Made by a program: the position numbers and the translations under genes
The notes under the pieces: generated by a model
What the model was told of the DNA's origin: nothing
Seen by the model: only the letters and a program-made list of their open reading frames with translations
Database searches by the model: none
DNA from: Candidatus Nanosynbacter sp. TM7-074
GTDB lineage: Bacteria > Patescibacteriota > Saccharimonadia > Saccharimonadales > Saccharimonadaceae
Direction: 5' to 3'
NCBI RefSeq assembly: GCF_041006295.1
Contig: NZ_CP158487.1
Coordinates: forward strand, 186,001-250,000
Length of the DNA stretch: 64,000 bases
Shown here: one piece after another, positions 34,649 through 43,687 of the stretch
Position numbering within the stretch: the first letter of the stretch is position 1
How the letters are laid out: the number at the start of each line of letters is the position of its first letter

Positions 34649-36162
34649 GTATGGATCAAGAATTGGCGCTGGCGATTTTGATGAGCGGTCGGTCGGCGCT
34701 GCTGACGGGTGCGGCTGGTACTGGTAAGACGCACTTGTTGAACACGTTTATTGCACAGGCGCGTGACCAGGGTAAAAAGGTGTCAGTAACGGCGACGACG
34801 GGCTTGGCGGCGACGCATTTAGGCGGCAATACCATTCATAGCTGGAGCGGCATTGGCGTCAGTGATTATTTGGCGAACAACTTTTTTGATCGGCTGTCAA
34901 AAACGCGGCGTGAGGTGATTACGAAGACTGATGTGCTGGTGATTGACGAGATTTCCATGTTGCATGATTTTCGACTGGACATGGTCGATCGGGTGCTGCG
35001 TGGTGTCAGGGAAAATGACCAGCCGTTTGGCGGTATTCAGCTAGTGATGAGCGGCGACTTTTTTCAATTACCGCCGATCAATCGTCCGGGCGAGCAGGGC
35101 GGTGGCTTCGTGGTGTATTCGGAAGCGTGGCAGGAGTTACAGCCGGCGGTGCTGTATCTGGAGCGGCAATATCGGCAAAATGACGAGCAGCTCCTCGAGA
35201 TTTTGACGGCGCTGAGACATGACGATATTAGGCGGCATCACGCTGAGATGTTGCTGGCGCGAACGGAAGTTCAGGTGCCGGATGGTGACATCACCGAACT
35301 ACACACCGTCAATGTTGATGTTGATGCCATCAATAGCCAGAAGCTGGCGGAGTTGGCGGGCGAGGAGCGGACGTATCAGCAGACGACGACTGGTTCAAAG
35401 GTGTACGTCGAGAGTCTGCAGCGGTCGGTGCTGGCGCCGAGTGAACTCGTGTTAAAATTGGGCGCGTTGGTCATGGCCGTGAAAAATTCGCCGCAGAAAT
35501 TGTACGCCAATGGTAGCATCGGCACGGTGGTGGATTTTGAGCCGCTGACGGATTATCCGATCGTGGAGTTTCGCAGTGGTCAGCAGGTAACCATGGTGCC
35601 AGATGTCTGGGAACTACGTGACGGTGAGCGCAAGCGCGCCAGTATCTCGCAGGTGCCACTGCGGCTGGCGTGGGCTATTACTGTGCATAAAAGCCAAGGC
35701 ATGACACTGGACGCGGCAAAAATTGACCTGAGAAAGGCCTTTGTTGAAGGTATGGGCTATGTGGCCCTGAGTCGTGTGCGGGATTTGGATAATTTGTATC
35801 TATATGGAATTAACCGTAAGGCGTTGGAAATTTCGCCGGATGCGCTGGCAATTGACGAGGTGTTGCAGCGAGCAAGTAGTGAAGCGGCCAACCACTATCG
35901 TCCGATGTTGGAGAAAATGAAGCGAAAGCAGTCAGCGTCGAAAAAATCTGCCAAATCCGGCAGCTGGCAGCAAAAAATTGCCAAAATGCGCGAAACCCAC
36001 CCGAAAGCATACATGCCGTGGGAAAAAGCCGACGATAACATTCTCAAGCAAGACTTTATACAAGGTGCAACTATTGAGCAGCTTAGTAAAAAACTTGGAC
36101 GTCACGAAGGCTCGATTAGGATACGGTTACAGAAACATTTTGGGGAAGATACCGTAGCGTAG
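34642..36162 (+). CDS. PIF1/RecD2-like superfamily 1 helicase
   Basis: 506 residues. Walker A TGAAGTGKTHLL at about 22-33, Ia-type ATTGLAATHLGG, Walker B VLVIDEISML, motif III MSGDFFQLPPI, ERQYRQ, motif V/VI ITVHKSQGMTLD and YVALSRVRDLDNLYLYG: a PIF1-type SF1B DNA helicase. The C-terminus adds a basic linker (KRKQSASKKSAK) and a helix-turn-helix-like tail (TIEQLSKKLGRHEGSIRIRL). It overlaps the DUF4868 gene, so a joint role, possibly defence, is inferred. Confidence 0.85.
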   Translation: MLSMDQELALAILMSGRSALLTGAAGTGKTHLLNTFIAQARDQGKKVSVTATTGLAATHLGGNTIHSWSGIGVSDYLANNFFDRLSKTRREVITKTDVLVIDEISMLHDFRLDMVDRVLRGVRENDQPFGGIQLVMSGDFFQLPPINRPGEQGGGFVVYSEAWQELQPAVLYLERQYRQNDEQLLEILTALRHDDIRRHHAEMLLARTEVQVPDGDITELHTVNVDVDAINSQKLAELAGEERTYQQTTTGSKVYVESLQRSVLAPSELVLKLGALVMAVKNSPQKLYANGSIGTVVDFEPLTDYPIVEFRSGQQVTMVPDVWELRDGERKRASISQVPLRLAWAITVHKSQGMTLDAAKIDLRKAFVEGMGYVALSRVRDLDNLYLYGINRKALEISPDALAIDEVLQRASSEAANHYRPMLEKMKRKQSASKKSAKSGSWQQKIAKMRETHPKAYMPWEKADDNILKQDFIQGATIEQLSKKLGRHEGSIRIRLQKHFGEDTVA

Positions 36163-36184
36163 CTTCAACTTGTATCAACACTAG

Positions 36185-36214
36185 ACTTTTCCACAAAAAT
36201 GTGGAAAAGTTTTT
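36185..36214 (+). terminator. Terminator after the helicase gene
   Basis: ACTTTTCCAC / GTGGAAAAGT, 10-bp perfect stem with a 6-nt loop followed by TTTT. Confidence 0.9.
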
Positions 36215-36252
36215 AGTTGACGCAAAAATGGGTAAAAAGTCATAAAAAGGGC

Positions 36253-36282
36253 TTGCAAGTGGGTAGTTGTGGGTAGTATAGT
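36253..36282 (+). promoter_or_regulatory. dcw promoter with MraZ boxes
   Basis: -35 TTGCAA (36253-36258), 18-bp spacer, -10 TATAGT (36277-36282). Inside the spacer lie two TGGGT direct repeats at 36260 and 36270, exactly 10 bp apart, the known MraZ-binding pattern; another TGGGT stands upstream near 36229. MraZ bound here would block RNA polymerase. Confidence 0.7.
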
Positions 36283-36373
36283 GGAGTCAGTGGAACGAAA
36301 GTTGATGGCAATCACCAACGAAAAACAAACATCCACTATAAAAACAACTAATCTACCACGGAGGAAGGACGAC

Positions 36374-36742
36374 GTGCAGACAGATTACTTTGAGCGAAAG
36401 TTGGATGACAAGCGGCGCTTGACGATTCCAGCCGAACTCAGAGCAGAGTTTGCATCAGGAGTCGTACTAACTCGCGGGTTCGGCAGATATCTTCACTTAT
36501 ATCCACAGCAAATTTGGGATCGGGAAGTGGAGAGCGCTTTAACTGGAAGTATCCTGGACGAACGCGTGGCTGACCTAAACGTTAAATTCCGCCGTGGCAA
36601 AACCGCATCGGCGCTCGATCAAAAACAAGGACGAGTGACGATTGAGCAGCATTTGCTCGACTACGCTGGAATTGACAGAGAAGTCGTTGCTGTGCGAGCA
36701 GGGGAATATTTTCGGTTAATAGCGGCTGAAAATGCGGAATAG
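36374..36742 (+). CDS. mraZ: Transcriptional regulator MraZ
   Basis: First gene of the dcw cluster; a double SpoVT-AbrB DNA-binding protein. I choose GTG 36374 (MQTDYFERKLDDKRRLTIPA, 122 residues) because GGAGGAAGG stands 5 nt upstream and the start matches the family. The open frame extends to 36269, and ATG 36305 is an alternative that would add a non-conserved N-terminus. The first repeat is LDDKRRLTIPAELR, the second QGRVTIEQHLLDYAGI. TGGGT boxes in its own promoter point to autorepression. Confidence 0.9.
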   Translation: MQTDYFERKLDDKRRLTIPAELRAEFASGVVLTRGFGRYLHLYPQQIWDREVESALTGSILDERVADLNVKFRRGKTASALDQKQGRVTIEQHLLDYAGIDREVVAVRAGEYFRLIAAENAE

Positions 36743-37021
36743 TAGATTAGCTAAGTACCTTAACAATTAAAACCTCTCGAGATCAACTATCTGGGTATTT
36801 GAAGATGGTGTGTGGCAATTTGCTCCACATTAAAAACGGCAACGCACATTCCTTAAAACACCTCCCAAAAAACTCCACCTCACACATAAGTCTCTTTGGA
36901 AAACATGGTTGTTACTGACAATCAATAAATTTCCACTCTAAGACAACAAAAACAAACAAAACACAAATACAAAAAAGCCAGAATTAAATATCCAGTTAGG
37001 TGATCTCGAGCGTTATTTCTG
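36743..37021. other. AT-rich gap between mraZ and rsmH
   Basis: No coding sequence seen. It contains an inverted pair CTCGAGATCA (36776-36785) and TGATCTCGAG (37001-37010) enclosing about 215 bp, and a purine-poor, CA-rich stretch near 36940-36980. The rsmH promoter sits at its right edge. No terminator is apparent. Confidence 0.5.
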
Positions 37022-37027
37022 TATAAT
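37022..37027 (+). promoter_or_regulatory. -10 box of leaderless rsmH
   Basis: TATAAT (preceded by TG without the spacer base), last base exactly 7 nt before ATG 37034. Confidence 0.65.
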
Positions 37028-37033
37028 GGAATA

Positions 37034-37954
37034 ATGATGAGTATTAAAGAACATCCACCACAGTCGGAAGAGCCTCAGACAGGCGAACCGATTCATGTTC
37101 CCGTACTTCTTGAGGTAACCTTGGACAGGTTGCAGCCAGCCAGAGGCGAGAGCTATCTTGACCTGACAGCTGGCTACGGCGGCCACGCCAGGGCTTTTTT
37201 GAGAAGGACGGATAATTACTTGGACTCAGTGTTGGTTGATCGCGATGAAAACGCGATTAAAACGCTGGGTGATTTGGCCGAGAAAGGCGCGACGTTGATT
37301 CATAAGGATTTTGTGAGCGCAGCGCAGGATTTGGTCAAGCAGGGGCGTACATTTGACGTGATTTTGGCTGATTTGGGGGTGTCGTCACCACAGCTTGACA
37401 GAGCAGAGAGAGGTTTTTCGTTTCGGTTTGATGGGCCGCTGGATATGCGGATGGACAATCGGATGGAAACTACGGCAGCGGATATCGTCAATTCGTATTC
37501 GGTTGATGAGCTGACGCGGCTGATTACTCGTTACGGTGAGGAGAACCTGGGGCGGGCCAGGCGGATTGCTCAGGCAATTGTTAGCGCCAGACCAATTCAG
37601 GGGACGACCGAGCTGGCTGATTTGATCAAGCAAACCGTTGGTCGCGGCGGGATGAAGCATCATCCGGCGACTCGTACTTTTCAGGCATTGCGCATTGAGG
37701 TCAATCGCGAGCTTCGGCTAATTGAGGAATTATTGCCACTTTTGCCACGTTTACTTAATAAGGGTGGGCGAGTAGGAATAATTAGCTTTCATAGCTTGGA
37801 GGATCGATTGATTAAGCGTTACTTTTCGGAGCAGGCGACGGCTGGATATGAAGCTGAGCTAATTGTCCGAGAGAAAAAACCAGTGTCTGGAACTGAAGAT
37901 GTTCACAATCCGCGTAGTCGAAGTGCCAAGTTTCGATACGCCGTGAAAAAATAA
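37034..37954 (+). CDS. rsmH: 16S rRNA m4C1402 methyltransferase RsmH
   Basis: 306 residues. SAM-binding YLDLTAGYGGHARAF, then ILADLGVSSPQLDRAERGFS, FSFRFDGPLDMRMD, TRTFQALRIEVNRELRLIEE and IISFHSLEDRLIKRYF, all MraW/RsmH hallmarks. Methylates N4 of C1402 in the ribosomal P site. Second gene of the dcw cluster, with its own leaderless promoter instead of read-through from mraZ. Confidence 0.96.
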   Translation: MMSIKEHPPQSEEPQTGEPIHVPVLLEVTLDRLQPARGESYLDLTAGYGGHARAFLRRTDNYLDSVLVDRDENAIKTLGDLAEKGATLIHKDFVSAAQDLVKQGRTFDVILADLGVSSPQLDRAERGFSFRFDGPLDMRMDNRMETTAADIVNSYSVDELTRLITRYGEENLGRARRIAQAIVSARPIQGTTELADLIKQTVGRGGMKHHPATRTFQALRIEVNRELRLIEELLPLLPRLLNKGGRVGIISFHSLEDRLIKRYFSEQATAGYEAELIVREKKPVSGTEDVHNPRSRSAKFRYAVKK

Positions 37955-37974
37955 AACAAAAAGAAGGAGGCAAT

Positions 37975-38046
37975 ATGCCAATCCACATCAAAGTAGAATT
38001 CCAGAATACAGACAAGGCAGAGACTGTTTCAGTACGCCGCGGCTAA
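37975..38046 (+). CDS. 23-aa small ORF between rsmH and ftsL
   Basis: ATG 37975 to TAA 38046 encodes MPIHIKVEFQNTDKAETVSV plus three residues (RRG). A textbook AAGGAGG lies 6 nt upstream, stronger than that of most genes here. It is followed by a hairpin at 38077-38109. No homologue is known to me. It could be a true micropeptide or a leader peptide for ftsL. Confidence 0.5.
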   Translation: MPIHIKVEFQNTDKAETVSVRRG

Positions 38047-38076
38047 ACTAAAGCGTATTCCGGAATATACCTTAGA

Positions 38077-38109
38077 AAACCAGCCTGTCTGTAGCGGGCG
38101 GGCTGGTTT
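38077..38109 (+). terminator. Hairpin before ftsL (possible attenuator)
   Basis: AAACCAGCC / GGCTGGTTT, 9-bp stem, 15-nt loop, weak T-tract. It lies between the small ORF and ftsL, where it could partly end transcription. Confidence 0.55.
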
Positions 38110-38153
38110 ATTATGTTAATATAAAACAGATAAAAATAAAAAGATAGAGACAA

Positions 38154-38495
38154 ATGACAAACACCACCACATTTACTTCACGACGCTCACACGGTCAAAT
38201 GCGCCGCAATCAGAATTCGACACGCTTTCAGTCTCAGGTCAAACTTGGTCCTGTCGCTCATACAGTGTTAGTGGCATTGATGATTACAGTACTGGGCTTG
38301 ATTTATTTAACCCAGGCAACACGATTAACAGCCTATGGCTATGAAGCTCAAAATTTAGATTCAAAGATTACTGAACTTAGCGCAAAAAAATCAGAACTGG
38401 AAGTTCAGAATGCGCGCTTGACAGCGTTAGAAAAGGTGAAGAGCAGCAATGTTGCTTCAGCCATGACTACAACCGAAACGCGTTATGCTCAATAA
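38154..38495 (+). CDS. ftsL: FtsL-like division protein
   Basis: 113 residues, recognised mainly by position and architecture: basic cytoplasmic N-terminus (1-38), one membrane helix (about 39-60, VALMITVLGLIYLTQATRL), then an outside coiled coil with heptads (LDSKITELSAKKSELEVQNA). In the divisome FtsL pairs with FtsB/DivIC and FtsQ. Sits between rsmH and the PBP gene, the standard dcw place. Confidence 0.8.
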   Translation: MTNTTTFTSRRSHGQMRRNQNSTRFQSQVKLGPVAHTVLVALMITVLGLIYLTQATRLTAYGYEAQNLDSKITELSAKKSELEVQNARLTALEKVKSSNVASAMTTTETRYAQ

Positions 38496-38517
38496 GTGAT
38501 ATAATAAAATAAGCAGT

Positions 38518-40266
38518 ATGCAGCGGCTTATTATTCGTTCAAGAACTGGTTATTTGGCCATCGTTTTACTTGTAGCGATGGCGGCTTTTGTGTTGCGATT
38601 ATTCCAATTGCAGATTCTCCAATATGGTAAATACACAGAGCTGGCTCGTGCTAGTCAGCAGCGTCAGTTTGTTATTCCTGCAGAGCGTGGAAAAATCTAT
38701 ATGATGGACGGAAAAACTCCAGTGCCAGTAGTTCTAAACCAAGCGACTTACACGGTGATTGCGGATCCTCAGGCAGTTGACGATAAGGAGCGGAATCAGA
38801 TTATTACGAGCCTGAGGGAGATTGCTGGCGGGGAGATGACTGATGGGGCGGCTGAACGTTTGGCTAATAAAAAATCACGATATGAGGTTTTGGCAAAAAA
38901 TATCACCAGAACTCAGGCGGAAAAATTAAAAGAGAAAAATTTTGCTGGGGTGCTATATCAGCAGGGTTCCGTCAGGAGCTATCCTGAGGGTGGACTAGGC
39001 GCGCACGTTTTGGGTTTCGTAAATGTAGCGGGCGAAGGTCAATATGGCGTGGAAGGCTCGCTTAATAACCGACTGAAGGGACGCGATGGTCTATTGCAGT
39101 CTGTGACTGACGTGAGAAATGTGCCGCTCACTGTTGGAAAAAATAATATGCGAATTGAGGCAAAGTCTGGCGATAATTTAGCGTTGACGGTTGATCGAAA
39201 TGTTCAAAGTCAGGCGGAGTTGGCGCTTAAAAAGGGGATTGAAGCGGCAAATGCCACTGAAGGTAGTGCGGTTATTATGAATCCCAAAAATGGTCAAATA
39301 TTATCATTGGCAAACTACCCGACATATAATCCAGCGGAGTTTAATAAGCAAAAGAATGCGGCGGTGTTTATGAATAGTGCTTCAATGGTGCCATTTGAGC
39401 CGGGTTCAATTATCAAGTCATTTAGCTTTGCTACAGCTATAGATAAAGGGGCTGTTACTCCGTCTAGTACATATAATAACACGGACTGTATTAAGGTTGC
39501 TGATCGGACGATGTGTAACGCTTTAAGGGGTCTAAATGGTACCACTACGGTTCAAGGAGCGTTTAATAATTCTCTTAACGTTGGTACGATTACAGCAATC
39601 CGTAGGCTGGGGAATGGTTCGCAGATTAATCTTGCTGCTCGTCAAGTTTTATATGAATATTATCATGATAAATTTGGGTTCGGTCAGAAGACAGGAATTG
39701 AACTGGGTGAGGCGTCAGGGTATATTTATCCGCCAGATAGCGTTGAAGGTAACGAAGTACGCTATTCAGCAATGACTTACGGTCAGAGTATGAACCTGAC
39801 GATGGTGCAAGTAGCGGCTGGATTTTCGTCGCTGGTAAATGGCGGCCAGTATTATAAGCCAACTGTCCTTAGAGGGGTAATTGATGGTTATGGTAATCTA
39901 AAATCGTCAGAAAGTAAGTCGATTCGTCAGACGGTAAGCGGCGATACCTCGTCGCAAATGAGGACGATGTTAGCGACTGCTCGCCAATCTTCTTTCTTGT
40001 CAAAAAGTGACAAGCCTGGCTATGAAATCGGTGGAAAAACTGGTACGTCCGAGGCGGTGGTTAACGGTTCTTACACTCAGAGGGAAACGATTGCTACTTA
40101 TATTGGTTATGGCGGTGGTAAAAATGGTGCCGAATATGTCATAATGGTACGTGTAGCGGCGCCAGGTAAGGGGATTAACCTACAAGGAAATTTCCATGCC
40201 GGGCCAATTTTTACGGATATATCCAATTGGATGATTGATTATATGAAAATAGCACCGAAGGAATAG
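38518..40266 (+). CDS. ftsI: Division penicillin-binding protein (FtsI/PBP2-like transpeptidase)
   Basis: Class B PBP of 582 residues: membrane helix at about 10-32, dimerisation domain with PAERGKIYMMDG, then the transpeptidase with the active-site SxxK in EPGSIIKSF, SxN in NNSLNVGT and KTG in IGGKTGTSEA. Cross-links septal peptidoglycan with FtsW. TATAAT at 38500-38505 leaves only about 6 nt before the ATG. mraY follows after 2 bp. Confidence 0.94.
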   Translation: MQRLIIRSRTGYLAIVLLVAMAAFVLRLFQLQILQYGKYTELARASQQRQFVIPAERGKIYMMDGKTPVPVVLNQATYTVIADPQAVDDKERNQIITSLREIAGGEMTDGAAERLANKKSRYEVLAKNITRTQAEKLKEKNFAGVLYQQGSVRSYPEGGLGAHVLGFVNVAGEGQYGVEGSLNNRLKGRDGLLQSVTDVRNVPLTVGKNNMRIEAKSGDNLALTVDRNVQSQAELALKKGIEAANATEGSAVIMNPKNGQILSLANYPTYNPAEFNKQKNAAVFMNSASMVPFEPGSIIKSFSFATAIDKGAVTPSSTYNNTDCIKVADRTMCNALRGLNGTTTVQGAFNNSLNVGTITAIRRLGNGSQINLAARQVLYEYYHDKFGFGQKTGIELGEASGYIYPPDSVEGNEVRYSAMTYGQSMNLTMVQVAAGFSSLVNGGQYYKPTVLRGVIDGYGNLKSSESKSIRQTVSGDTSSQMRTMLATARQSSFLSKSDKPGYEIGGKTGTSEAVVNGSYTQRETIATYIGYGGGKNGAEYVIMVRVAAPGKGINLQGNFHAGPIFTDISNWMIDYMKIAPKE

Positions 40267-40268
40267 AT

Positions 40269-41306
40269 ATGGGAGTAGCCTTACAGACAGTCACTAATGA
40301 ATTAACTCATGTGTTTTTACTGAGCGTTGGGGCGTTTTTATTGGCGATGTTTTTGACGCCAGTTTATACGTTTTTTGCTTATAGGTATCGGTTCTGGAAG
40401 AAGCAAAGATCAGAGAGTACTGATGGCAAAAAATTAAAGGTTTTTGCTAAGTTTCAAGCGGCAAAACTACGGCGAAATATTCCAACAATGGCGGGTGTGA
40501 TTGGTGTGATTTCTATTTTTATTGTGACGTTTTTATTTAACTTGGACCGAGCTCAGACATGGCTACCATTGGCGGCGCTGGTCGGTGGCGGGGCGGTTGG
40601 GCTGATTGACGATGTTATTAATCTACGTGGGCTAGGCGGCGGGGCGGCGGGTTTACGTAGTCCGGTAAAGTTTGCGCTAATTACGCTTATCGGCGTGGTT
40701 CTTGGCTGGTTCTTCTTCGCCAAATTAGGCGTGATGAGTTTTCATGTGCCGTTTATGGGTGATGTAAATATTGGCTGGTTGATTATTCCGCTGTTTGCAT
40801 TTGCGGTAGTGGCAACAGGTAACGCGGTGAATATTTCTGACGGCATGGATGGATTGGCTGGTGGTCTGCTGGGTACTAGCTTTGGTGCTTTTGGGGTGAT
40901 TGCTTTGTTGCAGCAACAGGTACTGTTGGCAGGGTTCTGTTTTACGGTAGTTGGCGCACTTCTTAGCTATTTGTGGTTTAATATTTATCCAGCGCGTTTT
41001 TTCATGGGCGATGTTGGTAGTTTCGCCTATGGAGTGAGTTTGGGGGTAGTAGCTATGCTGACGGATTCGCTGCTATTGTTGCCTGTAATTGGATTGTTAT
41101 TTGTAGTAGAGGCAGGCTCGAGTTTGACGCAAATTGCTAGTAAAAAGATTTTTAAGCGAAAAATTTTCTTATCTGCACCAATTCATCATCATCTGGAAGC
41201 AATTGGCTGGCCGGAAACTAAAGTAACGATGCGGTTTTGGGTGATTGGCTGTGTGATGGCGTTTGTTGGGGTTATGCTGGCGCTAGCGGGGGGGCACATT
41301 GCGTAA
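40269..41306 (+). CDS. mraY: Phospho-MurNAc-pentapeptide transferase
   Basis: Integral membrane enzyme making lipid I. 345 residues, about ten helices. Signatures LIDDVINLRGLGGG, NAVNISDGMDGLAGG, FFMGDVGSFAYG and PIHHHLEAIGWPETKV contain the catalytic aspartates and the HHH motif. AAGGAATAG upstream serves as a weak SD. It overlaps ftsW by 8 bp. Confidence 0.96.
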   Translation: MGVALQTVTNELTHVFLLSVGAFLLAMFLTPVYTFFAYRYRFWKKQRSESTDGKKLKVFAKFQAAKLRRNIPTMAGVIGVISIFIVTFLFNLDRAQTWLPLAALVGGGAVGLIDDVINLRGLGGGAAGLRSPVKFALITLIGVVLGWFFFAKLGVMSFHVPFMGDVNIGWLIIPLFAFAVVATGNAVNISDGMDGLAGGLLGTSFGAFGVIALLQQQVLLAGFCFTVVGALLSYLWFNIYPARFFMGDVGSFAYGVSLGVVAMLTDSLLLLPVIGLLFVVEAGSSLTQIASKKIFKRKIFLSAPIHHHLEAIGWPETKVTMRFWVIGCVMAFVGVMLALAGGHIA

Positions 41307-42591
41307 TTCAGTCGCTAGAAAACACCAGACTTCCACGCAATCGGTTCGCAGTCACCGACCGATGTACCAGATTGTGCTGTATATGGGTCTTTTATTGCTG
41401 CTCGGACTAATCGTTATGTATGCACTGGGGCCACAACGCGCCAATGTGATGAATTACGCTTATGGCACGAATTATAGTGATACTTATTTTTTTGGTAAGC
41501 AGTTAACTAGTGTTGTTATAGCTGTTGTGGCGTTTTCGGTATTTTATTTTGTACCATATAAGTGGTTTACGGGTGAGCGTTCAAAATATGTTCTTTGGGC
41601 GGGATTCTTGTCGTGCGTCTTGCTGTTTTTGCTGGGCTCGCTGCTGCATTTGTCATTGGCCAAAGAAACTAATGGCGCTTATAGATGGTTTTATTTGGGT
41701 GGACTGGGTAGTTTTCAGCCGTCAGAATTATTGAAATATGGCATTCTATTATTCTTGGCGGGCTTTTTGGGGCGGCGTGCTTCTCAAGGGAAGATAAATA
41801 ATATTCATGAAACACTCGTTCCGGTTGGGATTATTTCTGCACTTTCACTGCTGATGATTGTGGTTTTGCAGAAAGACTTGGGTACTGGCGTGTCTTTAAT
41901 AGCCATAGTGCTGTCAATGATAATAGTATCTGGTGTGGATTGGAAGATAATTGGTAAGATTTTAGGAGTGGTGGCATTCTGCGGAATAGTGTTGATATTT
42001 ACCTCACCACACCGAATTGAACGGGTCATGACATTTATTCAGGGCGATAGTCATAAAAACGCGAGTGGCCAAGAGGACAAAAATTATCACATCCAGCAGG
42101 CTAGAATTGCAATTGGTTCGGGGGGTCTTCTGGGGCTTGGTATTGGCAAAAGTGTTCAGGCGACCGGATATCTACCAGAAGCGATTAATGACTCAATCTT
42201 CGCTGTTATGGGAGAGACATTTGGCTTTGTTGGTCTGATGGCTATATTGGCGTTATTTACTGCGCTGCTATTATCGATTTTACACGTAGCGGCACGGCTG
42301 CCAGATACGACTTTGAGGTTGATTGTGGCTGGGATCTTTGGCTGGATTGCTTCACATGTAGTTTTAAATATTGCTGCAATGACAGGACTAATGCCGCTAA
42401 CAGGAATTCCGTTGCCATTATTAAGTTATGGTGGTACAAGTATGCTGTTCATTGCTGCGGCGCTCGGTTTAGTTTTTCAAATTTCCAAGTATACGTCACA
42501 TAAAGTATTAGAGGAGGGTGAAGGTGGCCAAGATCTTAGCGGTCGGCGGCGGCTCAGGCGGACACGTTACGCCAGTGGTAGCCGTATTTAG
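41299..42591 (+). CDS. ftsW: Lipid II polymerase FtsW (SEDS family)
   Basis: 430 residues from TTG 41299. About ten membrane helices; family blocks include GAYRWFYLGGLGSFQPSELL, LQKDLGTGVSL, ARIAIGSGGLLGLGIGKSVQ and GMTGLMPLTGIPLPLLSYGG-like MTGLMPLTGIPLPLLSYGGT. Glycosyltransferase partner of the PBP two genes upstream. FtsW is chosen over RodA by dcw position. The 3' end overlaps murG by 68 bp. Confidence 0.93.
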   Translation: MRNSVARKHQTSTQSVRSHRPMYQIVLYMGLLLLLGLIVMYALGPQRANVMNYAYGTNYSDTYFFGKQLTSVVIAVVAFSVFYFVPYKWFTGERSKYVLWAGFLSCVLLFLLGSLLHLSLAKETNGAYRWFYLGGLGSFQPSELLKYGILLFLAGFLGRRASQGKINNIHETLVPVGIISALSLLMIVVLQKDLGTGVSLIAIVLSMIIVSGVDWKIIGKILGVVAFCGIVLIFTSPHRIERVMTFIQGDSHKNASGQEDKNYHIQQARIAIGSGGLLGLGIGKSVQATGYLPEAINDSIFAVMGETFGFVGLMAILALFTALLLSILHVAARLPDTTLRLIVAGIFGWIASHVVLNIAAMTGLMPLTGIPLPLLSYGGTSMLFIAAALGLVFQISKYTSHKVLEEGEGGQDLSGRRRLRRTRYASGSRI

Positions 42592-43687
42592 GGAATTACA
42601 AAAGACTGGTGATCACGAGCTCCGTTTTTGGTGCGACAAAAAGTTTGGCGCCAGCGCACGTGGGATTTTTGCTAAATTTGATGACACTATTCCAGTTGAG
42701 CTGATTACTGCTGGAAAACTGCGGCGATATCATGGTAAGAGTCTGTCGTTCCATTTACACCCATCAATATTACTACCAAATCTTCGTGACGGCTTTAAGG
42801 TAGTTGTCGGATTTTTCCAGAGCTTATTTAAGCTAATAGCCTGGCGGCCGGATGTTATTTTCATAAAAGGTGGTTACGTTTGTTTGCCTGTAGGGTATGC
42901 CGCGAGATTATTGCGAATCCCGTTAGTCTTGCACGATTCTGATGCTCATCCGGGGTTAACTAATCGCCTACTTAGTCCATTTGCAAAAGCTATTGGTACT
43001 GGTGCGCCCCTCGAATATTACAATTATCCTCCTGAAAAAGCGTCGTATGTTGGTATACCAGTGGCGCCAGAATTTCGTCCTTATTCTGAGGCCGAGCGGC
43101 AAAAATTGAAGGCGAAATTAGGCTTTGATTCCAATAAGCCACTGGTTGTCGTCACCGGTGGTGGGCTGGGTGCTAGGCGTATTAATTCTGCAATTTTAGC
43201 GATCAGAGAAGATCTCTTGGCTGAGACTTCGGTGTTTTTAATATCTGGCAATCAGCAATACGAAGAAATTCTTAAGCAGACTGATGAGCGCAGTGGATGG
43301 CACCTTCAAGCCTTTGTTCATAATGGTATGGCTGAAGTTTTCGCAGCAGCAGATATAGTTGTAACTAGGGCGGGGGCGACTACTCTTCTGGAGTTGGCCG
43401 CGCTTCATAAACCTACTGTGATTATCCCTAACGGCCGTCTGACAGGTGGTCATCAGCTAAAGAATGCCAAGGTGTATCAGGATGCGTTGGCTGCCTTGAT
43501 AGTCTCAGAGGACGAGCTAGATAAGGATAATCGAATTTTGGCGCGGAAGATTATTGGCGTGTTGAAATCGCAGAAGATCCTTAAGGGTTTAGGTGATAAT
43601 TTTGGCAAGTTTGCTAAGCCTGATGCGGCCAAAGATATGGTGAAGATTATTCTGACTACTATACGAAGACAGGGTAGGCGAAGGTGA
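42524..43687 (+). CDS. murG: Lipid II synthase MurG
   Basis: Adds GlcNAc to lipid I at the inner membrane face. 387 residues from GTG 42524 (MAKILAVGGGSGGHVTPV), which has GAGGAGG 7 nt upstream; GTG 42518 is the other option. Donor-site region VTRAGATTLLELAALHKPTVII and GGHQLKNAKVY are as in the family. Slightly longer than E. coli MurG (355), with an insertion near 75-100. It overlaps ftsW by 68 bp and ftsQ by 4 bp. Confidence 0.95.
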   Translation: MAKILAVGGGSGGHVTPVVAVFRELQKTGDHELRFWCDKKFGASARGIFAKFDDTIPVELITAGKLRRYHGKSLSFHLHPSILLPNLRDGFKVVVGFFQSLFKLIAWRPDVIFIKGGYVCLPVGYAARLLRIPLVLHDSDAHPGLTNRLLSPFAKAIGTGAPLEYYNYPPEKASYVGIPVAPEFRPYSEAERQKLKAKLGFDSNKPLVVVTGGGLGARRINSAILAIREDLLAETSVFLISGNQQYEEILKQTDERSGWHLQAFVHNGMAEVFAAADIVVTRAGATTLLELAALHKPTVIIPNGRLTGGHQLKNAKVYQDALAALIVSEDELDKDNRILARKIIGVLKSQKILKGLGDNFGKFAKPDAAKDMVKIILTTIRRQGRRR

